Shown: piece after piece, positions 15,285 to 23,903 of the stretch | Position numbering within the stretch: position 1 is the first letter of the stretch | Layout of the letters: every line of letters starts with the position of its first letter | Assembly: GCA_023390415.1 (NCBI GenBank) | Contig: JAEWCW010000218.1 | Span: forward strand, 1 to 28,902 | Length of the DNA: 28,902 nucleotides | Source of the DNA: Pseudomonadota bacterium | GTDB taxonomy: Bacteria; Pseudomonadota; Alphaproteobacteria; Sphingomonadales; Sphingomonadaceae | Reading direction: 5' to 3' | Program-made: the position numbers and the translations under genes | Notes under the pieces: generated by a model | Seen by the model: only the letters and a program-made list of their open reading frames with translations | Databases searched by the model: none | Told to the model about the DNA's origin: nothing

Positions 15285-16567
15285 CCCGGGAGCTCGGCCT
15301 TCGGAAAGCCGCCCCAGGCGGAGTCATAATCGCTCTGGGCCTGATCGAGCGCATAGGCCGTCGGGCGATAGGGCCAGCAGCTTTCGACCATGAACGCCAT
15401 CGTGCCTTCGATCTTCTTCGGCTCGAGCTTCGCCTCGCTCGCCCCCTTCCAGCTCGCGACGTCCGGCCCGTGGCCTGACATGATATTGTGCAGGCTCAGC
15501 CCGCCGGGTGCGAAGCCCTCCGCCTTGGCGTCGTAGTCGCCGTGGATCAGGCCCATGCACTCGCTCATCACGTTGCGGTGGAACCAGGGCGGCCGGAACG
15601 TGTCCTCGGCAACCATCCAGCGCGGCGGGAAGATCACGAAATCGGCATTGGCACGGCCCGCAACGTCGCTCGGGCTGGTCAGGACGGTGAAGATGGACGG
15701 GTCCGGATGATCGAAGCTCACCGTCCCGATCGTATTGAAGCGCCTCAGATCATATTTGAACGGGGACAAATTGCCGTGCCAGGCGACGACGTCGAGCGGG
15801 CTGTGATCGAGCTCGGTCGCCCACAAGGATCCGAGATGCTTCTGGATCAGCTCGCAGGCGCCGTCGACATCCTCATAAGCGGCGATGGGAGTCAGGAAAT
15901 CGCGCGGATTGGCGAGGCCGTTCGAGCCGATCGGGCCGAGGTCCGGAAGGCGGAAGAGGGCGCCGTGATTCTCGGCGACATAGCCCCTCGCCTCCCCGTC
16001 CGGCAGCGAAACCCGGAAGCGCACGCCGCGCGGCACCAGCGCCACCTCCTGCGGCTCGATCTCCATCCGCCCCATCTCGGTGTCGATCCGGAGCCGCCCC
16101 TGCTGCGGGATAAGCAGGAGCTCGCCGTCGGCGCTGAAGAAGTAGCGCCGCTCCATGTCGCGATTGGCGCGATAGACGTGGACAGCGACCCCCTCGAGCT
16201 CGGCCGGATCGCGATTGGCCATCATCGTCACCAGCCCGTCGACGAAGTCGGTGGGCTCCGACGGCATGGCGACCGGGTCCCAACGCAGTCGGTTGGGCGG
16301 CAGCGGCGCGCTCTCGGTCCCCGGCGCGAACAGCTTGGCACCCTCGTATCGCCGATAAGGCGGATGTTCCGCAGAGGGCCGCATCCGATAGAGCCAGGAG
16401 CGCCTGTTCTCGTGCCGCGGCGCCGTGAAGGCGGTCCCCGAAAGCTGCTCGGCATAGAGGCCGAAGGCCGGCCGCTGCGGCGAATTCCGCCCCACCGGCA
16501 GCGCCCCCGCCACCGCCTCGGTCGAGAAATGGTTGCCGAAGCCCGGCATGTAGGAAGCGTCGGTCAT
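15281..16567 (-). CDS. hmgA: Homogentisate 1,2-dioxygenase
   Basis: A 428-residue enzyme, the standard length, that opens the aromatic ring of homogentisate with O2 to give maleylacetoacetate in tyrosine/phenylalanine catabolism. The N-terminus YMPGFGNHFSTEA and the segments RYFFSADGELLLIPQQG and PRGVRFRV are diagnostic. The Fe(II) ligands are all present: H330 and E336 in FHRNVMSE and H366 in SGHGPD, corresponding to human H335, E341 and H371. It lies between an Lrp/AsnC regulator (nine bases upstream) and the 2OG oxygenase (four-base overlap). Maleylacetoacetate isomerase and fumarylacetoacetase are not in the window. Confidence 0.97.
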   Translation of the reverse strand: MTDASYMPGFGNHFSTEAVAGALPVGRNSPQRPAFGLYAEQLSGTAFTAPRHENRRSWLYRMRPSAEHPPYRRYEGAKLFAPGTESAPLPPNRLRWDPVAMPSEPTDFVDGLVTMMANRDPAELEGVAVHVYRANRDMERRYFFSADGELLLIPQQGRLRIDTEMGRMEIEPQEVALVPRGVRFRVSLPDGEARGYVAENHGALFRLPDLGPIGSNGLANPRDFLTPIAAYEDVDGACELIQKHLGSLWATELDHSPLDVVAWHGNLSPFKYDLRRFNTIGTVSFDHPDPSIFTVLTSPSDVAGRANADFVIFPPRWMVAEDTFRPPWFHRNVMSECMGLIHGDYDAKAEGFAPGGLSLHNIMSGHGPDVASWKGASEAKLEPKKIEGTMAFMVESCWPYRPTAYALDQAQSDYDSAWGGFPKAELPG

Positions 16568-16576
16568 GCGGACTTC

Positions 16577-17077
16577 CTAACCGGCCCGTTCCGCCGGCGC
16601 CAGCGCGCCGAGCGGGAGCGCGAGAGTCGCCTTGCAGCGCCGCTTGACGAAGGTCGATTCGAAGCGGCGGACCGCAGGCTGCCCTTCCAGGGTGGCGGCT
16701 GCGAACGCATTGTAGGCGTCCATGTCAGCGGCGGCGACGAGCAGCAGGATGTCGAACGTCCCCGAAATATCGAGGCAGAGCTGGACGTTCGGGCTTGCGA
16801 CCAACCGACGGCGGAGGCTGTCCTCCGCCTGCGGCGCGTGGCGCTCCAGCTGGACGTGAACGATCGCGGACAGCGGGAAGCCGACGGCGGCTTCCGAAAG
16901 CAAGGCGACGTCGGCAGTGATCGCGCCGCTCGAGCGCAGTCGCCGGACCCGCCGCGCGACCGCTGACGGCGAACGGCCGACCTTTTCGGCGAGCACGTCC
17001 GCGGTCTGCAGATTGTCCTCCTGAAGGCAGTCGAGCAGCTTCATATCGAGCGCATCGAGCCTGCCTTGCCTGACCAT
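16577..17077 (-). CDS. Lrp/AsnC-family transcriptional regulator
   Basis: A 166-residue regulator. The N-terminal helix-turn-helix (LDALDMKLLDCLQEDNLQTA, then KVGRSPSAVARRVRRLRSSG) binds DNA; the remainder is the RAM/AsnC ligand-binding fold with the GTFDILLLVAAADMDAYNAF block. The ATG at 17077 is preceded by GGAGG; the open frame runs upstream to 17131 but the extra residues are not family-like. It is the first gene of an apparent operon with hmgA, nine bases downstream. The perfect palindrome at 17092-17108 sits just upstream of its start, fitting autoregulation. An amino acid effector such as tyrosine or phenylalanine is an inference from the neighbour. Confidence 0.92.
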   Translation of the reverse strand: MVRQGRLDALDMKLLDCLQEDNLQTADVLAEKVGRSPSAVARRVRRLRSSGAITADVALLSEAAVGFPLSAIVHVQLERHAPQAEDSLRRRLVASPNVQLCLDISGTFDILLLVAAADMDAYNAFAAATLEGQPAVRRFESTFVKRRCKATLALPLGALAPAERAG

Positions 17078-17091
17078 TCCGCCTCCATCTT

Positions 17092-17108
17092 TTGCCAGAA
17101 TCTGGCAA
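17092..17108. promoter_or_regulatory. Perfect palindrome, probable AsnC-family operator
   Basis: TTGCCAG-AAT-CTGGCAA is a perfect 7-bp inverted repeat. It lies 15 bases upstream of the Lrp/AsnC regulator start and 78 bases upstream of the divergent S41 peptidase start. Lrp/AsnC proteins commonly bind such short dyads and repress their own promoter. It could control both directions. Confidence 0.65.
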
Positions 17109-17185
17109 GTCCGGCGCCACCTTTGCCTCAAATCGCTGCGCGGCCAAGGGAATATTGGTGGCGAACACGGACTTGGAGCTTCGAT

Positions 17186-18493
17186 ATGCGCGCTTTCGTC
17201 ATCGCTCTTTCAGGTGCCCTGCTCGCGCCTGCAGCCGCACCGGCCCAGCCGGCCCCGGCAGCCGCCGCGCAGGTCAACCCGGAGGCCGTGGTATCCCAGG
17301 TCCGGGCGGTGATCGCCGAGCGCTACGTCCTTCCCGAGCGTCGCGCCGCGCTCGATGCGGTGCTCGCCGAGGGCCTGAGCTCGGGCCGCTACCGGACCGC
17401 GGACCCCGCGACCCTGGCGGAGCGGATCAACGCGGATCTCACCCGGGTTGGCCGCGACCGTCACCTCAACTTCACCTATGCGCCGGACCGCGCCGCCCAG
17501 CTTTCGGCCCGCGGGCCCGGCAACGCGCCGGACAACAGCGACTATGAGCGCGAGGTCCGCGCCGGCAACCACGGCATCAACGCGCTTCGCGTTCTACCGG
17601 GCAACGTCCGCTACATGGATTATCGCGGGTTCGACTGGATCGGGCCGGAGAGCGCCGCCGCGCTGGACAATGCGATGCGCTTCCTCTCGGGCGGCGAGGC
17701 CGCGATCATCGATCTTCGGTACAATGGCGGCGGCAGCCCGGAGGCCGTCCAATATCTGGTCAGCCACTTCATGGAAGCCGGTCGGCCGCTGGTGACCTTC
17801 CACTTTGCTGGGCAGCCGGGCCAAACCCTTCAGACGCTTGCCGAGGTTCCCGCCGGCCGCATGGTCGGCAAGCCGCTCTACGTCCTCACGAGCAACGGCA
17901 CCGCCTCGGCGGCCGAGGAATTCGTCGGCCATGTCGCCGGCTATCGCCTCGGCGAGGTGGTGGGCGACACGACCGGCGGCGCCGGCTTCCGCAACCAGTT
18001 GGTGCCGGTGGAGGGCGGATTCGTGTTCAGCGTCTCGGTCGGCCGCGCCGTGCTCGCCTCGACCGGACGGGATTGGGAAGCGGTCGGGATCGCGCCGACC
18101 ATGCGAACCGACGTCGCCGCTGCGCTCGATGCCGCCCAGTCGGCTGCGCTTCGCCGCCTCGCCGCCGCAGCGCCGGCCGGCCAGCGCGCGCGGCTCGAAG
18201 CCATTGCCGACACGCTCGCTGCAGCCGCCGAGCGTCGCCCCACCGCGCTCCCGCTGGCGGCCTATGCGGGGAGCTACGGGGAGCGTAGCGTGGTCGCCCA
18301 GGACGGCCGCCTCTTCTACCGCCGCGGCAACCGCGCGCCGATGTCCTTGATCTCGCTCGGCGGCAATCGCTTCGCCTTCGCTGACAATCCGGTCACCCAG
18401 CTCGTCTTCGCGGCCAGCGGCACCTCGGTCTCGGCCTTCGAAATGGGCCCGGTCGGCGGCCCGGTCCAGGGCCGCTACGAACGGACCCAATAG
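17186..18493 (+). CDS. Exported S41-family serine peptidase, IRBP-like
   Basis: A 435-residue protein with a signal peptide (MRAFVIALSGALLAPAAAPA, cleavage near residue 20). The S41 catalytic core is present: His93 in RDRHLNF, a strand-turn DLRYNGGGSPEAVQYL, and the nucleophile Ser241 in NGTASAAEEF followed by GDTTGGAGF. The N-terminal helical domain (VSQVRAVIAERYVLPERRAA) is of the retinol-binding-protein-like S41B type, and no PDZ domain is visible. A beta-rich C-terminal segment of about 70 residues follows. The ATG at 17186 has GGAG seven bases upstream and opens a proper signal peptide; the frame extends upstream to 17066 without coding character. Periplasmic peptidase; substrate unknown. 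Confidence 0.9.
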   Translation: MRAFVIALSGALLAPAAAPAQPAPAAAAQVNPEAVVSQVRAVIAERYVLPERRAALDAVLAEGLSSGRYRTADPATLAERINADLTRVGRDRHLNFTYAPDRAAQLSARGPGNAPDNSDYEREVRAGNHGINALRVLPGNVRYMDYRGFDWIGPESAAALDNAMRFLSGGEAAIIDLRYNGGGSPEAVQYLVSHFMEAGRPLVTFHFAGQPGQTLQTLAEVPAGRMVGKPLYVLTSNGTASAAEEFVGHVAGYRLGEVVGDTTGGAGFRNQLVPVEGGFVFSVSVGRAVLASTGRDWEAVGIAPTMRTDVAAALDAAQSAALRRLAAAAPAGQRARLEAIADTLAAAAERRPTALPLAAYAGSYGERSVVAQDGRLFYRRGNRAPMSLISLGGNRFAFADNPVTQLVFAASGTSVSAFEMGPVGGPVQGRYERTQ

Positions 18494-18495
18494 AC

Positions 18496-19845
18496 TCAGC
18501 GCATCAGCACCAGCTCTTCGGCCATAGTGGGGTGGAGCGCGACGACGGCGTCGAAATCCTCCTTCTTGAGGCCGGCCTTCACCGCGATCGCGGCGGCCTG
18601 GAGGATCTCGGGCGCGTCGGGGCCGATCATGTGGATCCCGACCACGACGTCGGTCTCGCCATCGACCACGAGCTTGTAGAGGGCGCGCTCGTTGCGGCCG
18701 GCGAGGACATTCTTCATCGCGCGGAAATCGGACGTGTAGGTCTTCACCGTGCCCAGCTTGTTGCGCGCCTGCCCCTCGGTCATTCCGACGCCGGCGAGCG
18801 GCGGGTGGGAGAAGACGGCGGACGGGATCGCCTCGTAATCGACCCGGGTCGGCTTGCCCCCGAAGATGGTGTCGGCGAAGGCCTGGCCCTCGCGGATCGC
18901 GACCGGGGTGAGCTGGACCCGGTTGGTGACGTCTCCGACCGCATAGATGCTGTCGCACGTCGACTTGTTGTCGGCATCGACCTTGACCGCGCCCTTGTCG
19001 TCGATCTCGACTCCGGCGCTCTCCAGGCCGAGCCCTTCCGTATTGGGCGCGCGGCCGATCGCGTACATCAGCATGTCCGCCTCGATCGGGTCGCAGCCGT
19101 TCATGTGGATGGTCAGCGCGCCGTCCTTCGCCTTCTCGACCCGCTCGAAGGCGACGTGGAAGCGGAACTGGATGCCCTTCATCATCGAGATGGTGAGCAG
19201 CCGGTCGCGCACCGTCTCGTCATAGCCGCGAAGGATCACGTCGGAGCGGTTGACCAAAGTCACGTCGCTTCCGAACTGGTGGAAGATGCCGGCGAATTCA
19301 TTGGCGATATAGCCGGCGCCGGCGATGACCACGCGCTTGGGCAGGCTTTCGAGATGGAAGGCCTCGTTCGAGGTGATGCCATGCTCGGCGCCGGGGAAGT
19401 TCGGCACCACCGGCCGCGCGCCGGTGGCGATTAGGATGCGTTCCGCGGTGACGGTGCGGCCGTCGGCGAGCTTGATGTCGTGCGGGCCGGCGACGGTGGC
19501 GCGGCTCTTGATCACTTCGACGCCGTGATTGCCGAGCGTGTCCGTGTAGGCGCCCTCAAGGCGTGAGACCTCGGCGAGGACGTTGTCGCGAAGCGTCGGC
19601 CAGTTGAAGCTGCACTCCGGCACCTCCCAGCCGAAGCGGCGCGCGTCCGCCAGATCCTCCGCGAAATGGGCGCCGTAGACGAGCAATTTCTTGGGCACGC
19701 AGCCGCGGATCACGCAGGTGCCGCCGACCTTATGCTCCTCGGCCACCGCCACCTTCGCGCCATAAGCGGCGGAGACTCGCGAGGCGCGCACGCCGCCCGA
19801 TCCAGCGCCGATGACGAAAAGGTCGTAGTCGAATTTCCTGCTCAT
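18496..19845 (-). CDS. gor: Glutathione-disulfide reductase
   Basis: A 449-residue FAD- and NADPH-dependent disulfide reductase that regenerates GSH from GSSG in the cytosol. It shows the FAD motif VIGAGSGGVRAS, the redox-active pair C44/C49 in GGTCVIRGCVPKK, the NADPH motif GAGYIANEFAG with the arginine-containing NRSDVILRGYDETVR, and the C-terminal HPTMAEE whose His is the acid-base catalyst. The VIRGCVPKK form is the glutathione reductase variant rather than lipoamide dehydrogenase. Its start overlaps the pgi stop by four bases, so it is the second gene of a pgi-gor operon. That fits a link between glucose-6-phosphate use, NADPH and redox balance. Confidence 0.95.
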   Translation of the reverse strand: MSRKFDYDLFVIGAGSGGVRASRVSAAYGAKVAVAEEHKVGGTCVIRGCVPKKLLVYGAHFAEDLADARRFGWEVPECSFNWPTLRDNVLAEVSRLEGAYTDTLGNHGVEVIKSRATVAGPHDIKLADGRTVTAERILIATGARPVVPNFPGAEHGITSNEAFHLESLPKRVVIAGAGYIANEFAGIFHQFGSDVTLVNRSDVILRGYDETVRDRLLTISMMKGIQFRFHVAFERVEKAKDGALTIHMNGCDPIEADMLMYAIGRAPNTEGLGLESAGVEIDDKGAVKVDADNKSTCDSIYAVGDVTNRVQLTPVAIREGQAFADTIFGGKPTRVDYEAIPSAVFSHPPLAGVGMTEGQARNKLGTVKTYTSDFRAMKNVLAGRNERALYKLVVDGETDVVVGIHMIGPDAPEILQAAAIAVKAGLKKEDFDAVVALHPTMAEELVLMR

Positions 19846-21344
19846 TCCTGATTCCCGAAAGCGCGGTCGATGAGGGCCTCGGTCGAGGCGTCGAAGCCGA
19901 GATCGTCGCCGGCGTCGAGCGCCCGCGCCATCTCCTTGCCGAGCTCCACCCCGAACTGGTCGAATGGATTGATCCCGAGCAGGACGGCATTGGCGAATGT
20001 GCGGTGCTCGTAGAAGGCGATGAGGGCCCCGAGGGTCGCCGGATCCAGCCGGTCGAGGAGGATCGTCGTCGAGGGCCGGTCGCCGGGATAATGGCGATGC
20101 GGATCGTCGGAAGGCCTGCCCGCCATCAGCGCCGCGCCCTGGGCGAAGCAGCTCAGCAGCAGCTGGCGGTGATGCTCCTCGTCCTGATGGTCGCCGGCCT
20201 CGACCGCGGCCACGAACTCGACGGGGACCAGGTGCGTGCCCTGGTGAAGCAATTGGAAGACGGCATGCTGGGCGTCGGTCCCGGTCCCGCCCCAGGTGAT
20301 CGGCGCGGAGGCGCGGCCGACGGGCGCGCCGTCCAGCCGGACCGATTTGCCGTTCGATTCCATCTCCAGCTGCTGGAGATAGGCGGGCAGAAGCCGGAGC
20401 CGCTCGTCATAGGCGAAGACGCCGCGGGTCTCGGCGCCTCGGACGTTCGCATAATAACGATCGACGAACGCCGCGAGGACGGGCGCGTTGGCTTCGAGCG
20501 GCGCGTAGCGGAAGTGACGGTCCATCGCCGCCGCGCCTTCGAGCAGGCTCTCGAACGAATCCCAGCCGAGCGCCAGCGCCGCCGGGAAGCCGATCGAGGA
20601 CCAGAGCGAATAGCGCCCGCCAACGCTCTCCGAAAAGGGCAGGATGCGGGTCTCGTCGATCCCGAACTCGACCGCGCGCTCGGGCGCAGCGGTGAGCGCG
20701 ACCATCTTGCCATAAGGGTCTTCGACGCCGCCTTCCTCCAGCCAGGCGATGGCCGAACGGGCGTTGAGCATCGTCTCCATCGTCGTGAAGGTCTTGGAGG
20801 CGATCGCCACCAAGGTCGCCTGCGGATCCAGTCCTTCGAGCGCCTCGTCGAGCGCCGCGCCGTCGACGTTGGAGACGATGCGCGCCTCGTAGCGCGGCGC
20901 GCCGCGGCCGAGCGCGTCGATCAGGAAATCGGGGCCGAGCGCCGACCCGCCGATGCCGAGGTGGAGGATGTGGCGGACCGGCCCAAAGGCATCCGCCTCG
21001 ATCGCGTCGATCAGCGCCCGCATCCGGGCGTGAAGCCCGCGGGCCTGGGCGACGCTGTCCGGCGCCCCGAGCCCGCGCTCGGCGGTATGCTCGGCAGCCC
21101 TGCCCTCCGTCGGATTGACGATCTCGCCGCCGAACAAAGCCTCGCGCCGGCCGTCGAGATCCGCCGCTCCGGCGAGACGGGCAAAGCCCTGAAGATGCGC
21201 GGCGGAGAGATGGGTCTTTGAAAAATCGAAGCGGATGCCAGCTTCGTCGATCGCCATGCGCTCCAGACGGTCCGGCTCGGACTCGAACAAGGCCGAGAGC
21301 CGGGCGTCGCCCGCTTGCTCGATCGCTCTCCAAGCCTCGTCCAT
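19842..21344 (-). CDS. pgi: Glucose-6-phosphate isomerase
   Basis: A 500-residue isomerase interconverting glucose-6-phosphate and fructose-6-phosphate. The signatures LGIGGSALGPD, ASKTFTTMET, SVGGRYSLWSSIG, MESNGKSV (catalytic Glu), GTDAQHAVFQLLHQG (His) and NPFDQFGVELGK (Lys) are all intact. It is the first gene of the pgi-gor unit and is divergent from lepB, with about 97 bases between the starts. Confidence 0.97.
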   Translation of the reverse strand: MDEAWRAIEQAGDARLSALFESEPDRLERMAIDEAGIRFDFSKTHLSAAHLQGFARLAGAADLDGRREALFGGEIVNPTEGRAAEHTAERGLGAPDSVAQARGLHARMRALIDAIEADAFGPVRHILHLGIGGSALGPDFLIDALGRGAPRYEARIVSNVDGAALDEALEGLDPQATLVAIASKTFTTMETMLNARSAIAWLEEGGVEDPYGKMVALTAAPERAVEFGIDETRILPFSESVGGRYSLWSSIGFPAALALGWDSFESLLEGAAAMDRHFRYAPLEANAPVLAAFVDRYYANVRGAETRGVFAYDERLRLLPAYLQQLEMESNGKSVRLDGAPVGRASAPITWGGTGTDAQHAVFQLLHQGTHLVPVEFVAAVEAGDHQDEEHHRQLLLSCFAQGAALMAGRPSDDPHRHYPGDRPSTTILLDRLDPATLGALIAFYEHRTFANAVLLGINPFDQFGVELGKEMARALDAGDDLGFDASTEALIDRAFGNQE

Positions 21345-21441
21345 CGCTCGCCTCCTGGTTCGGGCGCCTATCTAGAGACGGGACTTCGCCCTGCCTAGTT
21401 CGGCTTGACCGGGGATCGGGCCCAAGCGAAAGCGAGGCGTG

Positions 21442-22341
21442 ATGGACGAGCCGAGCCCAGAACCGCCTCCCGCCGCCCCGGCCGCCGCGCCCGCAGACGC
21501 GCGTCCCGCGTCGGCCGCGCCGCCTTCCGCCTCGCCCGCCAAGCCGAAGAAGAAGGAGAGCTGGTGGGACACGCTCCGCTTCCTCGTCTACGTCTTCGTC
21601 TTCGCGGTGATCATCCGCAGCTTCATCGTCGCGCCGTTCAGCATCCCCTCCGGCTCGATGCTGCCGCGGCTGATGATCGGCGACTATCTGTTCGTCGCCA
21701 AATGGCCCTATGGCTATTCGCGCTATTCCTTCCCGTTCGGAATCGCGAGCTTCGACGGGCGGACCTCCGACACGCTTCCCGAGCGTGGCGACGTCCTCGT
21801 CTTCCGCGATCCCGCCCAAAACGAGGATATCGTCAAGCGGGTGATCGGCCTTCCTGGCGACACGGTCCAGGTCATTGCAGGCCAGGTCATCCTCAACGGC
21901 CAGCCGCTGCCGCGCACGCGCATCGCCGACTATGCGATGCCGGTCAGCGCGAACAGCCCGTGCCGCCGAGTCGGCACGCCCGCAATGCGGGAGGCGCAGC
22001 TGTCCGCCGACGGCCAGGTCTGCGCCTATCCCCGCTATCGCGAGACGCTTCCGGGCGGCTTCAGCTACGACGTGCTCGACCAGATCGCCGACGCCGAGGC
22101 CGACAATACGGAGATCTTCCGCGTGCCCGAAGGCCATCTGTTCATGATGGGGGACAATCGCGACGACAGCCAGGACAGCCGCTTCTCGGCCGCGCGCGGC
22201 GGCTTCGGCATGGTTCCGGTCGAGAACGTCCTCGGCCGCGTGCTGGTCACCTTCTGGTCGACCGACGGCTCGGCTCACTGGCTGCTGCCCTGGACCTGGT
22301 TCACCGCCGCACGCTGGGACCGCATCGGGACGACCGAGTGA
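21442..22341 (+). CDS. lepB: Signal peptidase I
   Basis: A 299-residue inner-membrane peptidase that removes Sec and Tat signal peptides in the periplasm. A Pro/Ala-rich cytoplasmic N-terminus of about 38 residues precedes one transmembrane helix (LRFLVYVFVFAVIIRSFIV). The catalytic dyad is S72 (IPSGSMLPRL) and K132 (EDIVKRVIGLPGD), followed by the GDNRDDSQDSR box. There is no second N-terminal helix, as usual in alphaproteobacteria. GAGG precedes the ATG. The stop overlaps the rnc start (TGATG), beginning a lepB-rnc-era operon. Confidence 0.96.
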   Translation: MDEPSPEPPPAAPAAAPADARPASAAPPSASPAKPKKKESWWDTLRFLVYVFVFAVIIRSFIVAPFSIPSGSMLPRLMIGDYLFVAKWPYGYSRYSFPFGIASFDGRTSDTLPERGDVLVFRDPAQNEDIVKRVIGLPGDTVQVIAGQVILNGQPLPRTRIADYAMPVSANSPCRRVGTPAMREAQLSADGQVCAYPRYRETLPGGFSYDVLDQIADAEADNTEIFRVPEGHLFMMGDNRDDSQDSRFSAARGGFGMVPVENVLGRVLVTFWSTDGSAHWLLPWTWFTAARWDRIGTTE

Positions 22342-23009
22342 TGGCCGAGGATGTCGGAAGCTGGGTCGAGGCCAAGCTCGGCCACCGCCCGCGCGACGTC
22401 GCCCTGTTCGAGCGCGCGCTGACCCATTCCAGCCGCGCCGGCGAAGGCAGCTACGAGCGGCTCGAATTCCTCGGCGACCGCGTGCTCGGCCTCGCGGTCG
22501 CCGCCTGGCTCTACGAACTCTTCCCCGAAGAGCCGGAGGGCAAGCTGTCGCGCCGCCTCAACGTCCTGGTCGCCCGCGAGACCTGCGCCGACGTGGGCCG
22601 CGAGCTCGGGCTTCGCGGCCTCGTCCGCTTGGGCAAGCAGGCGCGCGACGACGGCGCCGCGGACAGCGACAATGTGCTGGGCGATGTCGTCGAGGCGCTG
22701 ATCGGCGCGCTCTTCCTGGAGGCCGGGATGGACGCCGCATCCGGCCTCGTCCGGCGCGCCTGGGGCGAGCGGGTGCGCGGCCAGGGCAAGGCGCCGCAGC
22801 ATCCCAAATCGGCGCTCCAGGAATGGGCCGCCGCGAACAACCGTCGCCCGCCCGTCTACAGCCTGGCCGAGCGCAGCGGCCCCCACCACGCTCCCCGCTT
22901 CCGGGTCGAGGTCGAGGTTCCCGGCACCGGCAAGGCCGACGCCGAGGGCCAGTCCAAGCAGGAAGCCGAAACGGAAGCAGCCCGAGCGCTGCTGGAGAAA
23001 TTGAAGTGA
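22341..23009 (+). CDS. rnc: Ribonuclease III
   Basis: A 222-residue endonuclease cutting double-stranded RNA in rRNA and mRNA processing. The signature ERLEFLGDRVL carries E42 and D46; DVVEALIGALFLEAG carries D115 and E118; together these bind the catalytic metals. A C-terminal dsRNA-binding domain follows (PKSALQEWAAANNRRPPVYS onward). The start overlaps the lepB stop by one base and the stop overlaps the era start by four (GTGA), so the three are translationally linked. Confidence 0.96.
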   Translation: MAEDVGSWVEAKLGHRPRDVALFERALTHSSRAGEGSYERLEFLGDRVLGLAVAAWLYELFPEEPEGKLSRRLNVLVARETCADVGRELGLRGLVRLGKQARDDGAADSDNVLGDVVEALIGALFLEAGMDAASGLVRRAWGERVRGQGKAPQHPKSALQEWAAANNRRPPVYSLAERSGPHHAPRFRVEVEVPGTGKADAEGQSKQEAETEAARALLEKLK

Positions 23010-23899
23010 CCGAGAAATGCGGGCTCGTGGCGGTGGTCGGGGCGCCAAATGCGGGCAAGTCCACCCTCGTCAATGCCCTGGTCGGCCAGAAGGTCGCGAT
23101 CGTCAGTGCCAAGGCGCAGACCACGCGCACCCGGATCATGGGCATCGCGATCGAGGGCGAGAGCCAGATCCTTTTGCTCGACACGCCCGGGATCTTCGAG
23201 CCGCGCCGGCGCCTCGACCGGGCGATGGTCGCGGCGGCGTGGGGCGGCGCGACCGACGCCGATCTGATCGCAGTGGTGATCGACGCCGAGACCGGCTTCT
23301 CGCGCCGGATCGAGGACATGGTCGATCGCCTGCGCGACCGCCGCGAGCCCAAGATCCTCGTCCTCAACAAGGTCGACAAGGTGAAGAAGGAGAGCCTGCT
23401 CGCCCTCATCACCAAGCTCGGCGAGCGGATGACGATCGACGACATCTTCATGGTCTCGGCGCTGACCGGCGACGGCGTCCAGGACCTCAAGTCGTGGCTC
23501 GCCGAGCGCGTGCCCGAGGGGCCTTGGCACTTCCCGGCCGACCAGGTGTCCGACGCGACGGACCGGATGCTCGCGGCCGAGATCACCCGCGAGCAGCTCT
23601 ATCTCCAGCTCCACCAGGAGCTGCCTTATTCGAGCGCGATCGAGACCGAGAAGTTCGAGGAGAGGAAGGACGGCTCGGTCGCCATCCACCAGCAGATCCT
23701 CGTTGGGCGCGACACCCAGAAGGCGATCGTGCTCGGCAAGGGCGGCGCGCGGATCAAGGAGATCGGCGCCCGCGCCCGCGAGGAGCTGGCCAACCTGCTG
23801 GGCCGCAAGGTCCACCTCTTCCTCCACGTGAAGGTCAACCCCCGCTGGGAAGAGGATCGCGGCCTTTACCGCGAGATCGGGCTCGACTGGGTCGAGTAG
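23006..23899 (+). CDS. era: GTPase Era
   Basis: A 297-residue GTPase needed for 30S subunit assembly and binding of the 16S rRNA 3' end. G1 is GAPNAGKS (residues 12-19), then G3 DTPG, G4 NKVD and G5 SAL; the KH domain near the C-terminus has VLGKGGARIKEIG. The start is GTG at 23006, overlapping the rnc TGA as GTGA, with GGAG nine bases upstream. The frame runs open much further upstream inside rnc, but family alignment begins here (MTEKCGLVAVVGAPNAG). Confidence 0.96.
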   Translation: MTEKCGLVAVVGAPNAGKSTLVNALVGQKVAIVSAKAQTTRTRIMGIAIEGESQILLLDTPGIFEPRRRLDRAMVAAAWGGATDADLIAVVIDAETGFSRRIEDMVDRLRDRREPKILVLNKVDKVKKESLLALITKLGERMTIDDIFMVSALTGDGVQDLKSWLAERVPEGPWHFPADQVSDATDRMLAAEITREQLYLQLHQELPYSSAIETEKFEERKDGSVAIHQQILVGRDTQKAIVLGKGGARIKEIGARAREELANLLGRKVHLFLHVKVNPRWEEDRGLYREIGLDWVE

Positions 23900-23903
23900 C
23901 GCT

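Noticed and set aside
20407..22278. 623-residue minus-strand frame across pgi and lepB
   Set aside because: It spans two well-supported genes on different strands and is low-complexity Arg-rich.
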